Assembly: GCA_018242485.1 (NCBI GenBank)
Contig: JAFEBV010000020.1
Location: forward strand, 157,781 to 221,780
Length of the DNA stretch: 64,000 bases
Reading direction: 5' to 3'
DNA from: Pseudomonadota bacterium
GTDB taxonomy: Bacteria; Pseudomonadota; Gammaproteobacteria; Xanthomonadales; Xanthomonadaceae
Below, piece by piece: positions 28,365 to 37,905 of this stretch. The notes below the pieces were generated by a model. The model did no database searches. It worked only from the letters and a program-made list of their open reading frames with translations, and was not told the DNA's origin. The translations under genes were made by a program, and so were the position numbers. Position 1 is the first letter of the stretch. Every line of letters begins with the position of its first letter.

Positions 28365-29063
28365 ATGCGCATCCATCCCTTGCTTCCCATCGCGCTGGGC
28401 GCACTGCTGCTCGCCGGTTGCGACATCAGCGGCGCACTCGGCAAGGTCAACGGCAGCGTGAGCGTGCAGGCCGGCACCCATGCCGACCACGCGAGCACGG
28501 TCAACGGCAGCATCGACATCGGTCACGACGCCACCGTCGGCAACGCCAAGACCGTCAACGGCACCATCACCCTCGGCGCGAAAGCGGCCGCGCAGGAGCT
28601 CAAGACCGTCAACGGCGAAATCACCCTGGGCGAACACGCGAACGCCAGCTCGGCGACTTCGGTCAACGGCGACATCCGCCTGGCGGCTGCGGCGGCGCTG
28701 GCGCAGGGCGCGACCTCCGTCAACGGCAGCGTGACGATGGCGAGCGGCAGTCGCATCGGCGGCGGCATCGTGAACGTCAACGGAGCGATCACTCTGGATC
28801 ACGCCAATGTCAATGGCGGCATCAAGACCGCCAACGGCGATGTCACCGTCGGCACCGGCTCGGTCGTCCACGGCGGCCTGCATGTGGTCAAGCCGCAGGG
28901 CATCTCGTTCGGTGAATCGCGCAAGCCGCGCATCGTGATCGAATCAGGGACGACCGTGGAAGGCACCCTGCAATTCGACCGTCCCGTCGATCTGTTGGTC
29001 GCCGCCGACGCGAAGATCGGTCGGGTCGTCGGCGCGACGGCGCAGCCGTACGCCGGCAAGTGA
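28365..29063 (+). CDS. Lipoprotein with eight VNG repeats (predicted beta-solenoid)
   Basis: A 232-residue predicted lipoprotein: signal ending LLLAGC with the lipidated cysteine at residue 19. From residue 28 the mature part is made of eight tandem units of 18-19 residues, each starting VNG (the last ANG), with the consensus VNG-x-I-x-L-G, for example VNGTITLGAKAAAQELKT. Regular units of this kind normally fold as a parallel beta-helix. A non-repetitive C-terminus (IVIESGTTVEGTLQFDRPVDL) recalls polymer-forming bactofilin-like or DUF4097-like proteins. I do not know the function. The start at 28365 gives the lipobox at the right distance. Asp at position +2 after the lipidated cysteine would, by the E. 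coli rule, favour retention in the inner membrane. Confidence 0.8.
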   Translation: MRIHPLLPIALGALLLAGCDISGALGKVNGSVSVQAGTHADHASTVNGSIDIGHDATVGNAKTVNGTITLGAKAAAQELKTVNGEITLGEHANASSATSVNGDIRLAAAAALAQGATSVNGSVTMASGSRIGGGIVNVNGAITLDHANVNGGIKTANGDVTVGTGSVVHGGLHVVKPQGISFGESRKPRIVIESGTTVEGTLQFDRPVDLLVAADAKIGRVVGATAQPYAGK

Positions 29064-29212
29064 ATTCCGCATCGCGGCGGCGGCCGACGTGGCGGCGATG
29101 CCCGGCGGGAGTGGCTGCTAGCCGGCAAGGTCGCGCCTTGCGCAGTTGATCCAGATCAAGATCGGTCGCTACAATCCGCGCTTGTGCCTGCGTCTTGCGC
29201 ACGGTGGCGGCC

Positions 29213-29749
29213 ATGATCGAACAGCACCCGGCAATGGCGGGAGGCACGGCGATCCGGCTGGTGTTGCGGCCACCGCGCGTATTGAGCGGGCGCCAGTTCG
29301 GCGCGTTGTTCGCGTTGCTGTCGGGCACGATGTGGGTGGTGGCGTTGCTGGGCGCGTGGCAGGGTAATGTGTTCGCCCCGCCGTTCGCGCTGGCGCACAG
29401 CCTGATCGTGGCCGGCGCGTTGCGGTGGGTGTGGCGGTTGGGCGAGCGGCGCGAGCAGATCGACGTCGATGCGACGGCGATCAGCGTGCGCAGGCTCGAC
29501 GATCCGGCGGCCGTGGCCGATGGGCGCACGGTGTTTCAGGCGCATCCGTGCTGGGTGCGGCTGACGGTCGGGCAGGCGGGCCACGAGCCGCATGTGTTGC
29601 TGGATTCGAAGGGTGTGCGGGTGGAAGTGGGCGGTTTTCTTGCGCCATTGGAACGCGAGGAACTCGCCGGAAAATTGCAGGAAGCGTTGCAGGTGGCTGC
29701 GGGCCGTGCGAAGGCCGCGTACCCGAACGACGCCACGTCACAGACATGA
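29213..29749 (+). CDS. DUF2244-family membrane protein
   Basis: A 178-residue protein with two membrane segments near residues 38-80 (ALFALLSGTMWVVALLGAW, ALAHSLIVAGALRWVWRLGE) and a soluble C-terminal part containing ERREQIDVDATAISVRR and DGRTVFQAHPCWVRL, matching DUF2244. Members of this family commonly sit at the head of cytochrome c oxidase operons, as here, just 20 bases before coxB. The role is not established; involvement in oxidase assembly is inferred from context. The ATG at 29213 is preferred; an upstream GTG/ATG at 29195 adds six residues. Confidence 0.82.
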   Translation: MIEQHPAMAGGTAIRLVLRPPRVLSGRQFGALFALLSGTMWVVALLGAWQGNVFAPPFALAHSLIVAGALRWVWRLGERREQIDVDATAISVRRLDDPAAVADGRTVFQAHPCWVRLTVGQAGHEPHVLLDSKGVRVEVGGFLAPLEREELAGKLQEALQVAAGRAKAAYPNDATSQT

Positions 29750-29769
29750 TTTGCTCAGGAATGGCCCGA

Positions 29770-30720
29770 ATGAAAGCAGTTCGCAGCATCCGTACATCTG
29801 GTCTGGCGCTCGTCGCGGCGCTCGTTGCAGGGGTTGCGCAAGCCAACCCCGTGACGTGGCAGCTCAACCTGCCGCCGGGTGTGACCGACACGGCGAGGGA
29901 GATTTACGACCTGCACAATCTGGTCATGCTGATCTGCGCTGTCATCGGCGTGTTCGTGTTCGGGGCGATGATCTGGTCGATCATCCACCACCGCAAATCG
30001 AAAGGCGCGGTACCGGCGCAGTTCAGCCACAACACCAAGGCCGAGGTGATCTGGACGGTCATTCCGATCCTGATCCTGATCGGGATGACGATCCCGGCCA
30101 CGAAAACCCTGTTCAAGATGTACGACACCTCCGATTCGGAAATGACCGTCAAGGTCAACGGCATCCAGTGGATGTGGCGCTACGAATACGTCGGCGAGGG
30201 CGTGCAGTTCCTCAGCCGCCTCGACCGCAGCTCCGACCGCGTCCGCACGCTGGATTCGGGGCTGGATCCGAACAAGGTGGTCGATGCGAACGGCAACAAC
30301 GTCTACCTGCTCAATGTGGATCATCCGCTGGTGCTGCCGGTGGACACCAAGATCCGCTTCCTCGTCACCGGCGACGACGTGATCCATTCGTGGTGGGTGC
30401 CGGACTTCGGCTGGAAGCAGGACGCCGAGCCGGGCATCGTCAGCGAGAACTGGACGCGCATCAACAAGCCGGGCATCTACCGCGGCCAGTGCACCGAGTT
30501 GTGCGGGCGCGACCACGGCTTCATGCCGATCGTGGTGAAGGCCGTGCCGAAGGCGGAATTCAAGATCTGGCTGGCGCAGCAGAAGGCCGCCGACGCCGCC
30601 GCCAACACCGCGTCGGTCGCGCCAGCGACCGCCAACGGCATCACTTCCGCGCCGGCCACGCCCGCTGGAACGGCCGTGGCGCAGGCCACGTCCGCCGCTG
30701 CGCAGGCGCTCGCACACTAG
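29770..30720 (+). CDS. coxB: Cytochrome c oxidase subunit II
   Basis: A 316-residue subunit II of an aa3-type oxidase. Signal sequence to about residue 25, two transmembrane helices (LVMLICAVIGVFVFGAMIW, VIWTVIPILILIGMTI) and a periplasmic cupredoxin domain. The CuA site reads H in DVIHSWWVPDFGWKQD and C-TEL-C-GRD-H-GF-M. No fused cytochrome c domain follows; instead there is an alanine/threonine-rich tail. Two in-frame ATGs lie at 29761 and 29770; AGGA at 29757-29760 is nine bases before the second, so I start there. It receives electrons from cytochrome c and passes them to CoxA. Confidence 0.95.
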   Translation: MKAVRSIRTSGLALVAALVAGVAQANPVTWQLNLPPGVTDTAREIYDLHNLVMLICAVIGVFVFGAMIWSIIHHRKSKGAVPAQFSHNTKAEVIWTVIPILILIGMTIPATKTLFKMYDTSDSEMTVKVNGIQWMWRYEYVGEGVQFLSRLDRSSDRVRTLDSGLDPNKVVDANGNNVYLLNVDHPLVLPVDTKIRFLVTGDDVIHSWWVPDFGWKQDAEPGIVSENWTRINKPGIYRGQCTELCGRDHGFMPIVVKAVPKAEFKIWLAQQKAADAAANTASVAPATANGITSAPATPAGTAVAQATSAAAQALAH

Positions 30721-30768
30721 TCCGTCACGCACCACGTAACGCGATACCCTTTCGAGGCAGCAAAGCCC

Positions 30769-32394
30769 ATGGCAACCCAGACCGCCGAACATCACGACGA
30801 CCACGGCCACAAGCAAGGTTTCTTCCGTCGCTGGTTCATGTCCACCAATCACAAGGACATCGGCACGCTGTACCTGATTTTCTCGCTGACGATGTTCCTG
30901 ATCGGCGGCAGCATGGCGATGGCGATCCGCGCCGAGTTGTTCAAGCCCGGCCTGCAGTTCTTCCAGCCGGAGTTCTTCAACCAGCTCACCGCCATGCACG
31001 CGCTGGTGATGATCTTCGGCGCGGTGATGCCGGCCTTCGTCGGCCTGGCCAACTGGATGGTGCCGATGATGATCGGCGCGCCGGACATGGCCTTGCCGCG
31101 CATGAACAACTGGTCGTTCTGGATCATGCCTTTCGCCTTCACCATCCTGCTGCTGCCGTTCGTGCTGGGCATGTTCGGGATCGGCGGCGGCGGCCCGGCG
31201 GGCGGCTGGACGATGTATCCGCCGCTGGCGATCCAGGGCAGCGACAATGTTGCCTACACGGTGTTCGCGATCCACATGATGGGCATCAGCTCGATCATGG
31301 GCGCGATCAACATCATCGCCACCATCCTCAACATGCGCGCGCCCGGCGTGGATCTGCTGAAGATGCCGGTGTTCGTGTGGAGCTGGCTGATCACCGCCTT
31401 CCTGCTGATCGCGGTGATGCCGGTGCTGGCCGGCGCGGTGACCATGCTGCTGACCGACAAGTACTTCGGGACGAGTTTCTTCAATGCAGCGGGCGGCGGC
31501 GACCCGGTGATGTACCAGCACATCTTCTGGTTCTTCGGGCACCCCGAGGTGTACATCATGATCCTGCCGGCGTTCGGGATCATCTCGGAGATCGTGCCGA
31601 CCTTCGCCCGCAAGCCGCTGTTCGGCTATCAGGCGATGGTGTACGCGATCGCCTCGATTGCCTTCCTGAGCTTCATCGTGTGGGCGCACCACATGTTCAC
31701 CGTCGGCATGCCGCTGGGCGGCGAGCTGTTCTTCATGTACTCCACCATGCTGATCGCCATCCCCACCGGGGTGAAGGTGTTCAACTGGGTGTCCACGATG
31801 TGGCGCGGCTCGATGACCTTCGAGACGCCGATGCTGTTCGCGATCGCCTTCATCGTCCTGTTCACCATCGGCGGCTTCTCCGGGGTGATGTGCGCGATGG
31901 TGCCGGCCGACTTCCAGTATCAGGACACGTATTTCGTGGTCGCGCACTTCCACTACGTGCTGGTGTCCGGCGCGATCTTCGCGATCATGGCCGGCGTGTA
32001 CTACTGGCTGCCGAAGTGGACCGGCCACATGTACAACGAGACGGTCGGCAAGTGGCATTTCTGGTTGAGCGCGATCTTCGTCAACGTGCTGTTCTTCCCG
32101 CAGCACTTCCTCGGCCTGGCCGGCATGCCGCGGCGCATCCCCGACTACAACGTGGCCTTCGCGGACTGGAACATGGTGTCCTCGATCGGCGGCTTCTGCT
32201 TCGGTGCCAGCCAGTTGCTGTTCGTGTACATCGTGTGGAGTTGCGCGCGCGGCGGCAAGAAGGCCGAAGCGCGTGCATGGGAAGGCGCGCGTGGGCTGGA
32301 GTGGACGCTGCCTTCGCCGGCACCGCACCACAGCTTCACCACGCCGCCGGTCATCAAGGACGGGGATCTCGCGCATGGCGATGTCACCCACTGA
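30769..32394 (+). CDS. coxA: Cytochrome c oxidase subunit I
   Basis: A 541-residue, twelve-helix heme-copper oxidase subunit that reduces oxygen to water and pumps protons. Ligand-bearing segments are in place: the low-spin heme histidine in TAMHALVMIFGA, the CuB histidine and cross-linked tyrosine in HPEVYIMILPAFGIISEI, the HH pair in WAHHMFTVG, and the heme pair in VVAHFHYVLVSGAIF. The cluster coxB-coxA-(small ORF)-cox11-coxC is co-directional; the last four codons overlap the small membrane gene. Length is normal. Confidence 0.97.
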   Translation: MATQTAEHHDDHGHKQGFFRRWFMSTNHKDIGTLYLIFSLTMFLIGGSMAMAIRAELFKPGLQFFQPEFFNQLTAMHALVMIFGAVMPAFVGLANWMVPMMIGAPDMALPRMNNWSFWIMPFAFTILLLPFVLGMFGIGGGGPAGGWTMYPPLAIQGSDNVAYTVFAIHMMGISSIMGAINIIATILNMRAPGVDLLKMPVFVWSWLITAFLLIAVMPVLAGAVTMLLTDKYFGTSFFNAAGGGDPVMYQHIFWFFGHPEVYIMILPAFGIISEIVPTFARKPLFGYQAMVYAIASIAFLSFIVWAHHMFTVGMPLGGELFFMYSTMLIAIPTGVKVFNWVSTMWRGSMTFETPMLFAIAFIVLFTIGGFSGVMCAMVPADFQYQDTYFVVAHFHYVLVSGAIFAIMAGVYYWLPKWTGHMYNETVGKWHFWLSAIFVNVLFFPQHFLGLAGMPRRIPDYNVAFADWNMVSSIGGFCFGASQLLFVYIVWSCARGGKKAEARAWEGARGLEWTLPSPAPHHSFTTPPVIKDGDLAHGDVTH

Positions 32395-32500
32395 CCCCAA
32401 CCAGCAGCGCGCCCGCGCGAAGCGCACCGTGCTGGTGCTCGCGCTGGTCACGCTATCGATCTACCTCGCCTTCATCGCGCATTTCGTGCTGAAGCGGTGA
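32381..32500 (+). CDS. Small membrane protein of the oxidase cluster
   Basis: A 39-residue protein starting at ATG 32381 (or 41 residues from ATG 32375), whose first codons overlap the coxA 3' end in another frame. A charged start ([10 protein letters not shown]) leads into one transmembrane helix ([22 protein letters not shown]) ending KR. Short single-helix proteins called cytochrome oxidase small assembly protein occupy this place between ctaD and ctaG in many proteobacteria. Its TGA overlaps the GTG start of cox11, so it is coupled to both neighbours, which supports it being real. Confidence 0.75.
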   Translation: MSPTDPNQQRARAKRTVLVLALVTLSIYLAFIAHFVLKR

Positions 32501-33177
32501 GCGTGGACGAAGGCCAGCGCGAAGTTCGCGATGACGTGCAGGCTGGCGATGCGCCGCCGTCGGCAGCGCCTTCCGAGCCGCCACGCGGCGGCGATACCGC
32601 GCGGCTCGTCAAGCGCCTCGCACTGGTGATGGTCGGCGGTTTCGTGTTCACCTTCTCGCTGGTGCCGCTGTACCGCATCGCCTGCGAGAAGGTGCTGGGC
32701 ATCAAGGTGCAGCCCGGCCCCGCCGGGCAGAACCGCATCGCCGGCATGCGCGTGGACGCCAATCGCTGGGTCACGGTGACCTTCGACGGCAACGTGCATT
32801 CCGACCTGCTGTGGGACTTCCGCCCGACCAAGACCAGCATGCGCGTGCACCCGGGCGAGTTGTACAACGCCACCTTCTGGGCGAAGAACGACTCCGACCA
32901 CGCCATCGTCGGCAACGCATCGCCTTCGATCTCGCCCGACAACGCCTCGCGCTATTTCAACAAGACCGAATGCTTCTGCTTCACCCAGCAGATGCTGCGC
33001 CCGGGCGAAGGCCGCCTGATGCCGGTGCGCTTCTACGTCGATCCGGCGCTGCCGGCGAACGTGCACACGCTCACGCTGGCCTACACGTTCTACAATAACG
33101 AGCTGGAAACCGCGAAACTGGCCAACCCCAAGGCGATCGCCGACGGGCGCACGGTCGCGGCCGGCGCAACACCGTAA
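32497..33177 (+). CDS. ctaG: Cytochrome c oxidase assembly protein Cox11/CtaG
   Basis: A 226-residue copper chaperone that delivers copper to the CuB site of CoxA. After a short cytoplasmic N-terminus there is one membrane helix ([19 protein letters not shown]) and a periplasmic immunoglobulin-like domain with the copper-binding motif CFCF in [17 protein letters not shown]. It begins at a GTG sharing four bases with the preceding stop. Confidence 0.95.
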   Translation: MSVDEGQREVRDDVQAGDAPPSAAPSEPPRGGDTARLVKRLALVMVGGFVFTFSLVPLYRIACEKVLGIKVQPGPAGQNRIAGMRVDANRWVTVTFDGNVHSDLLWDFRPTKTSMRVHPGELYNATFWAKNDSDHAIVGNASPSISPDNASRYFNKTECFCFTQQMLRPGEGRLMPVRFYVDPALPANVHTLTLAYTFYNNELETAKLANPKAIADGRTVAAGATP

Positions 33178-33209
33178 GCCCACTTTCGATCGACGCACAG
33201 GAAACCGTC

Positions 33210-34088
33210 ATGGCGCAGTCCCAGACCCCGGATGCCAACGTCTATTTCGTACCGCACGGCAGCCGTTGGCCGATCTTCGGATCGGTGGCGATGTTCACCA
33301 CCATGTTCGGCGCGGCCAACTGGGTCAACGACCACGAATGGGGTCGTTCGGTGTTCTTCACCGGCATCGTGCTGATGATCGGCACCTTGTTCGGCTGGTT
33401 CGGCGACGTGATCCGCGAGAGCCTGCGCAAGAGCTACAACAGTCAGGTGGACATCTCCTTCCGCATGGGGATGCTGTGGTTCATCTTCTCCGAGGTGATG
33501 TTCTTCGCCGCGTTCTTCGGCGCGTTGTTCTACGCCCGCAATTTCTCGGTGCCGTGGCTGGGCGGCGCCGGTCACGGCGGCATGACCAACGACGTGCTGT
33601 GGAGCCAGTACTCCGCGGCGTGGCCGACCAACGGCCCGGGCAACGTCGGCGGCGCGTTCCAGACCATCGCGCCGTGGGGCATCCCGCTGCTCAACACCAT
33701 GATCCTGCTCACCTCGGGCATGACGGTGACCATCGCCCACCACATGCTGCGCGCCGGCCGCCGCGGGCAACTGCTGCTGTGGCTGGGCGCGACGGTGCTG
33801 CTGGGCGCGTGCTTCCTCGGCTTCCAGGCGCACGAGTACATCGAGGCCTACACCGAGAAGCACCTCACCCTGGGCTCGGGCATCTACGGCTCCACCTTCT
33901 TCATGCTCACCGGCTTCCACGGCCTGCACGTCACCCTCGGCGCGATCATGCTTTCGGTGATCTGGCTGCGCTGCCTGCGCGGGCATTTCGACAAAGAGCA
34001 CCACTTCGCTTTCGAAGCGGTGGCCTGGTACTGGCACTTCGTCGACGTGGTGTGGCTGGGTTTGTTCGTGTTCGTCTACGTGCTGTAA
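33210..34088 (+). CDS. coxC: Cytochrome c oxidase subunit III
   Basis: A 292-residue, seven-helix subunit III. Landmarks are YFVPHGSRWPIFGSVAMF, FRMGMLWFIFSEVMFFAAFFGALFYARNF with the conserved glutamate, GFQAHEYIEAY and the C-terminal FHGLHVTLGAIML and YWHFVDVVWLGLFVFVYVL. It stabilises the proton-pumping core. It follows cox11 by 32 bases with GGAAACCGTC before the ATG. Confidence 0.96.
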   Translation: MAQSQTPDANVYFVPHGSRWPIFGSVAMFTTMFGAANWVNDHEWGRSVFFTGIVLMIGTLFGWFGDVIRESLRKSYNSQVDISFRMGMLWFIFSEVMFFAAFFGALFYARNFSVPWLGGAGHGGMTNDVLWSQYSAAWPTNGPGNVGGAFQTIAPWGIPLLNTMILLTSGMTVTIAHHMLRAGRRGQLLLWLGATVLLGACFLGFQAHEYIEAYTEKHLTLGSGIYGSTFFMLTGFHGLHVTLGAIMLSVIWLRCLRGHFDKEHHFAFEAVAWYWHFVDVVWLGLFVFVYVL

Positions 34089-34136
34089 GGCATCGCCGGT
34101 TGCGGAGTCGGCCAATTCGAAAGACGACTGCTCGTT

Positions 34137-34343
34137 TCAGTTGCCGATTCCGTGCGGCTGGATCCAGCCGCTCCAGATGCCCAGCGCGATCAACGCGATC
34201 ATCAGCATCGACAGCCCGATGCGCCAGGTGAGCGCGCGCACCATGCGATCGCTGCCGCCCTTGTCCACCATCATGTAATACAGGGCGCTGCCGAGGTTGT
34301 AGACGATCACCACGAGGAAGGCGATGATCAAGAGCTTTTGCAT
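34137..34343 (-). CDS. DUF2909 twin-transmembrane protein
   Basis: A 68-residue protein with two membrane helices (LLIIAFLVVIVYNLGSALYYM and GLSMLMIALIALGIWSGW) joined by KGGSDRMVRALTWR, the pattern of the DUF2909 family. It is encoded opposite to the oxidase genes, between coxC and surf1, a position it often holds in gammaproteobacteria. Function unknown; an oxidase-related role is inferred from conserved location. Confidence 0.85.
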   Translation of the reverse strand: MQKLLIIAFLVVIVYNLGSALYYMMVDKGGSDRMVRALTWRIGLSMLMIALIALGIWSGWIQPHGIGN

Positions 34344-34426
34344 GGCGTGGTTCCGTTGATGGCTGCGATGGATGCATTATCGCGCGGCGCTGACGGCTTG
34401 CGCATGCGCGGATGGAGGGTATCCGC

Positions 34427-35185
34427 GTGAGCCGGCGCATCCTGTTGCTGCTGCTGTCGATCTCGATGATCGCCGCCTTCGTGCGGCTCGGCTTGTGGCA
34501 GGTCGATCGCGCGCACTACAAGGAGCGCCTGCTCGCGCACAGCCGGCAGGTCGTATCCGACCGCAAGCCCGATGTGCTGTACGCCGCAGCCGACGCGCCC
34601 GATCAGGTCAACGAGGCCGATGCTTACGAATGGACTGCCGGCAGCGGACACTTCCTGTCGCTGCCGCCGATCCGGCTGGACAACCAGATCCGCAACGGCG
34701 TGGCCGGCATCCGCGTGTACCGCGTGTTCCAGCCTGACGGTGCGCAACACGCGATCCTCGTCGAACTGGGCTGGCGACCGCTGCCTTCGCATCTGGATAT
34801 ACCGCCCGAACCCGCGCCGCCGGATCTGACCCAGGTGCGCGGCCTGCTCGCGCCGCCGCCGGTGGGCGGGCTCAAGCTCGGGCCGGAACGGATCGTGCCG
34901 CAGAAGGACGGCTCGCTGCTGCTGATGCGGATCACGCCCGACAAGATCGCCGCTGCGCTCAAGCTCAAGAACGGGCTCGCGCCGCGCGTGCTGATCCTGG
35001 ATACCGGCATGAAAGTCGGCTACAAGCGCGATCTGCAGGTGCTCAGCGGCGCGTTGCCACCGGCCGCACACCGCGCCTACGCGGTGCAGTGGTTCGGGAT
35101 GGCGATCGCACTGGGGGTGATCACCATCGTGATGGTGCGCCGCTATTGGCGCGAAGCGCGCAAGCCCGAAGGAGATCAGGGCTGA
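34427..35185 (+). CDS. surf1: SURF1-family oxidase assembly protein
   Basis: A 252-residue SURF1/Shy1-type protein with a membrane helix at each end (RILLLLLSISMIAAFVRLGLWQ and the C-terminal YAVQWFGMAIALGVITIVMV) and a periplasmic domain between. Family marks are LGLWQVDRAHYKE and NGVAGIRVYRVFQP, an NQ/NG-rich patch. SURF1 handles heme a insertion into subunit I. I prefer GTG 34427, since GGAGGG at 34414-34419 is seven bases upstream; ATG 34412 would add five residues. The stop shares one base with the next ATG. Confidence 0.9.
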   Translation: MSRRILLLLLSISMIAAFVRLGLWQVDRAHYKERLLAHSRQVVSDRKPDVLYAAADAPDQVNEADAYEWTAGSGHFLSLPPIRLDNQIRNGVAGIRVYRVFQPDGAQHAILVELGWRPLPSHLDIPPEPAPPDLTQVRGLLAPPPVGGLKLGPERIVPQKDGSLLLMRITPDKIAAALKLKNGLAPRVLILDTGMKVGYKRDLQVLSGALPPAAHRAYAVQWFGMAIALGVITIVMVRRYWREARKPEGDQG

Positions 35186-35751
35186 TGGTCGAGCCGCCCG
35201 TACCCGGTCGCACCCGCTCGCGATTGGTGCTGTTGCTGGTGTTCGCCATCTTCCTCGCCCCGCTGGTCGCGGCGATGGTGCTGTATTACAGCCAGTGGCA
35301 GCCCACCCACACGCGCAATTACGGGCAGTTGCTCAAGCCGGTGCGCGACCTGCGGCCGGTGCACTTCACCCGCGCGGATGGCGGCGCGTTCGTGTTCAAC
35401 CACGAAGACCACGTCTGGCGCCTGCTGGTCGCCGCACCCAGCAATTGCGGTACTGCCTGCGAACGCCTCGAGGACACGCTGGACAGGGTTTGGGTTGGAT
35501 TGGGCAACAACGCCGATCGCGTGCAGGTGCTGTGGGTCGGCACAGCGCCCACGCACGGTTTCCGCAATCTCGTCGTGGTCGCTGCCGATGCCAGCCTCGG
35601 TGCGCATCTGCCGGACGTGAGCCGTCCCGACGCCATTCCAGTCTATCTCGTCGATCCCACCGGTTACCTGTTCATGCGCTACCCGCCGGGCTTCGATCCG
35701 GAAAAGCTGCGCCGCGACGTGCTGCTGCTGGTCAAGCAGGCGGGAATGTGA
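35185..35751 (+). CDS. Sco-like membrane-anchored oxidase assembly protein
   Basis: A 188-residue protein with an N-terminal membrane helix (LVLLLVFAIFLAPLVAAMVLYY) and a thioredoxin-like periplasmic domain. SNCGTACERLEDTLDRVW resembles the CxxxC copper/redox motif of Sco proteins, and IPVYLVDPTGYLFMRYPPGFDPEKLRRDV matches the end of that fold. The conserved Sco histidine is not obvious. It overlaps the surf1 stop by one base and is preceded by GAAGGAGA, so it is part of the assembly set; a role in CuA metallation or thiol reduction is inferred. Confidence 0.75.
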   Translation: MVEPPVPGRTRSRLVLLLVFAIFLAPLVAAMVLYYSQWQPTHTRNYGQLLKPVRDLRPVHFTRADGGAFVFNHEDHVWRLLVAAPSNCGTACERLEDTLDRVWVGLGNNADRVQVLWVGTAPTHGFRNLVVVAADASLGAHLPDVSRPDAIPVYLVDPTGYLFMRYPPGFDPEKLRRDVLLLVKQAGM

Positions 35752-35797
35752 GCGCTCGCGCGCCGATGCCGCGTCCGCTGCCGGTAAAATATCTGCC

Positions 35798-36964
35798 ATG
35801 ACTTCGCATCGCCATTTCCACCGGCTGGCCTGGTTGGCGGCCGTGTTCGCGCTGGGCCTGATCGTGTTCGGTGCCTTCGTGCGCCTGTCGCAGGCAGGCT
35901 TGAGCTGCCCCGACTGGCCGACCTGCTACGGCCATGCGGCGTGGCCGACGCAGGCGCATGACGTGGCGCGCGCCGATCAGGCTTTCCCCGGGCGCCCCTA
36001 CGAGGCCGCGCTGGCGTGGCGCGAGCAGGTGCATCGCATGCTCGCCGGCACACTGGGCGTGCTGGTGCTGGTGCTGGCCTTGGCGGCGGTGCGTCGGCAA
36101 CCCAACGGCATCGCCGAAGTGGTCGCGGCCAGCATCGCGGTGGCCCTGTCGGTATTCGCTTACAAGCAGGGCGCGCATGTCGCCGCCGGTGTGGTGGCGA
36201 TCCTCGGTGAAGCGCTGCTGTTGCGGATCGCCTGCCGCAGGGCCAACGAAACCACCGCGCGGGTGGCCGCGCTGACGCTGGCGACGGTGGTCTTCCAGGC
36301 CCTGCTCGGGCAGTGGACAGTGACGTGGCTGCTGATGCCCATCGTGGTGACGGGCCACCTGCTCGGCGGACTGGCGACCTTCGCCCTGCTGGTGGCGATG
36401 GCATGGCGCGCCACCCCCGGGGCGTGGTTGACCCTGGCCGGTGCGCCGAAGCTGCGCCGGCTGTTGTGGGTCGGTTTCGGCCTGCTCGTGGCGCAGATCG
36501 CGCTGGGCGGCTGGACCAGTTCCAACTATGCGGCCTGGGCCTGCGGTGCGCAGTTTCCCAAATGCCTCGGCGCGTGGTGGCCGCAGACCGACTTCCACCA
36601 GGGCTTCATCCTCTGGCGCGGCTTCGGCGTGGACTACTCCGGCGGCGTGCTCGCCAATCCGGCACGGGTGGCGATCCAGCTCAGCCACCGCATCGTCGCC
36701 TTCCTCGTGCTCGGTCATCTGGGCGCGGTCGGCGTGCGCCTGCTGCGCACCCCGGGCCTGCGCGGCTGGGGCGGGCTGCTGCTGGCGCTGCTGTTGACTC
36801 AGGTGAGTCTGGGCATTGCCAACGTGATGTTCTCGTTGCCGCTGCCGGTAGCGGTGGCGCACAACGCCGGTGCAGCTTTGCTGTTGTTCACGGTGGTGAG
36901 CCTGCTGGCGCGCCTGCGCTCGCCGTTGGCTGTGGCGGACGCTCCACAGGAAGCCCCGCCGTGA
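35798..36964 (+). CDS. ctaA: Heme A synthase CtaA/Cox15
   Basis: A 388-residue, eight-helix protein that oxidises the C8 methyl of heme O to make heme A for the oxidase. [19 protein letters not shown] is the typical Cox15 start, [13 protein letters not shown] and [17 protein letters not shown] hold heme-ligand histidines. Its stop overlaps the GTG of ctaB (GTGA), so the two heme-modifying enzymes are coupled. Confidence 0.95.
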   Translation: MTSHRHFHRLAWLAAVFALGLIVFGAFVRLSQAGLSCPDWPTCYGHAAWPTQAHDVARADQAFPGRPYEAALAWREQVHRMLAGTLGVLVLVLALAAVRRQPNGIAEVVAASIAVALSVFAYKQGAHVAAGVVAILGEALLLRIACRRANETTARVAALTLATVVFQALLGQWTVTWLLMPIVVTGHLLGGLATFALLVAMAWRATPGAWLTLAGAPKLRRLLWVGFGLLVAQIALGGWTSSNYAAWACGAQFPKCLGAWWPQTDFHQGFILWRGFGVDYSGGVLANPARVAIQLSHRIVAFLVLGHLGAVGVRLLRTPGLRGWGGLLLALLLTQVSLGIANVMFSLPLPVAVAHNAGAALLLFTVVSLLARLRSPLAVADAPQEAPP

Positions 36965-37905
36965 GCGTCGCCGCGACCGCACGCCAGTACTGGCAGCTCA
37001 CCAAGCCGCGGGTGGTGGCGCTGATCGTGTTCACCGCCGCCATCGGCATGCTGCTGGCGCGCCCGGAAACCGCGCCCGGTACGCCGATCCCGCCGCCGAG
37101 CCTGCCGCCGCTGCGGCCGGCGCTGCTGGGCTTCCTCGGCATCTGGCTGGCCGCGGCTTCGGCGGCGGCGATCAATCAACTACTGGATGCGCGCATCGAC
37201 GCCAAGATGACGCGCACCTCGTGGCGGCCGATCGTGGTCGGTCAGATCACTCCCGGCAAGGCGCTGGCGTTCGCGCTGGCGCTGGCGCTGGCCTCGATCC
37301 TCGTGCTCGATGTGTGGGTGAACCGGCTGACCGCCGCGCTCACCTTCGCCTCGATGATCGGCTACGCGGTCGTCTACACCGTGTTCCTCAAGCGCGCCAC
37401 CCCGCAGAACATCGTGATCGGCGGGCTGGCCGGTGCGGCTCCGCCGGCGCTGGGTTGGGTCGCCGTCACCGGGCAGTTGCATCCCTACGCGCTGCTGCTG
37501 GTGCTGATCGTGTTCGTGTGGACGCCGCCGCATTTCTGGGCGCTGGCGATCTTTCGCCGCGACGACTACGCGCGGGCGATGGTGCCGATGTTGCCGGTCA
37601 CTCACGGCGTGGACTACACCCGCTGGCAGATGTTGTTCTACACGATCTTGTTGACCCTGGTGACGATCCTGCCATGGGCGACCGGGATGAGCGGCGGCTT
37701 TTACCTCGGTGGCGCGCTGGTGCTCGATGCGGTGTTCCTGTATTACGCGATCCGCATGCTCAAACCGCCCGGCGAATTGTTTGCGATGGCGATGTTCCGC
37801 TATTCCATCGTCTACCTGATGGCGCTGTTCGCCTTCCTGCTGATTGACCACTGGCTGCTGCCGACCACCGCCGCATCGGCGATGGCGTGGCAGAAGATCG
37901 GCTGA
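36961..37905 (+). CDS. ctaB: Protoheme IX farnesyltransferase (heme O synthase)
   Basis: A 314-residue UbiA-family membrane prenyltransferase that adds farnesyl to heme b, giving heme O. The aspartate-rich motif is [20 protein letters not shown] and the second polar motif lies around [15 protein letters not shown]. About nine membrane segments are visible. The start is a GTG overlapping ctaA; the TGA shares a base with the cca ATG. Confidence 0.95.
   Translation: MSVAATARQYWQLTKPRVVALIVFTAAIGMLLARPETAPGTPIPPPSLPPLRPALLGFLGIWLAAASAAAINQLLDARIDAKMTRTSWRPIVVGQITPGKALAFALALALASILVLDVWVNRLTAALTFASMIGYAVVYTVFLKRATPQNIVIGGLAGAAPPALGWVAVTGQLHPYALLLVLIVFVWTPPHFWALAIFRRDDYARAMVPMLPVTHGVDYTRWQMLFYTILLTLVTILPWATGMSGGFYLGGALVLDAVFLYYAIRMLKPPGELFAMAMFRYSIVYLMALFAFLLIDHWLLPTTAASAMAWQKIG

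Noticed and set aside
29592..32492. Very long frames on both strands across the coxB-coxA region
   Set aside because: They overlap coxB and coxA entirely, which are certain from their metal-binding motifs; the alternative products are low-complexity.
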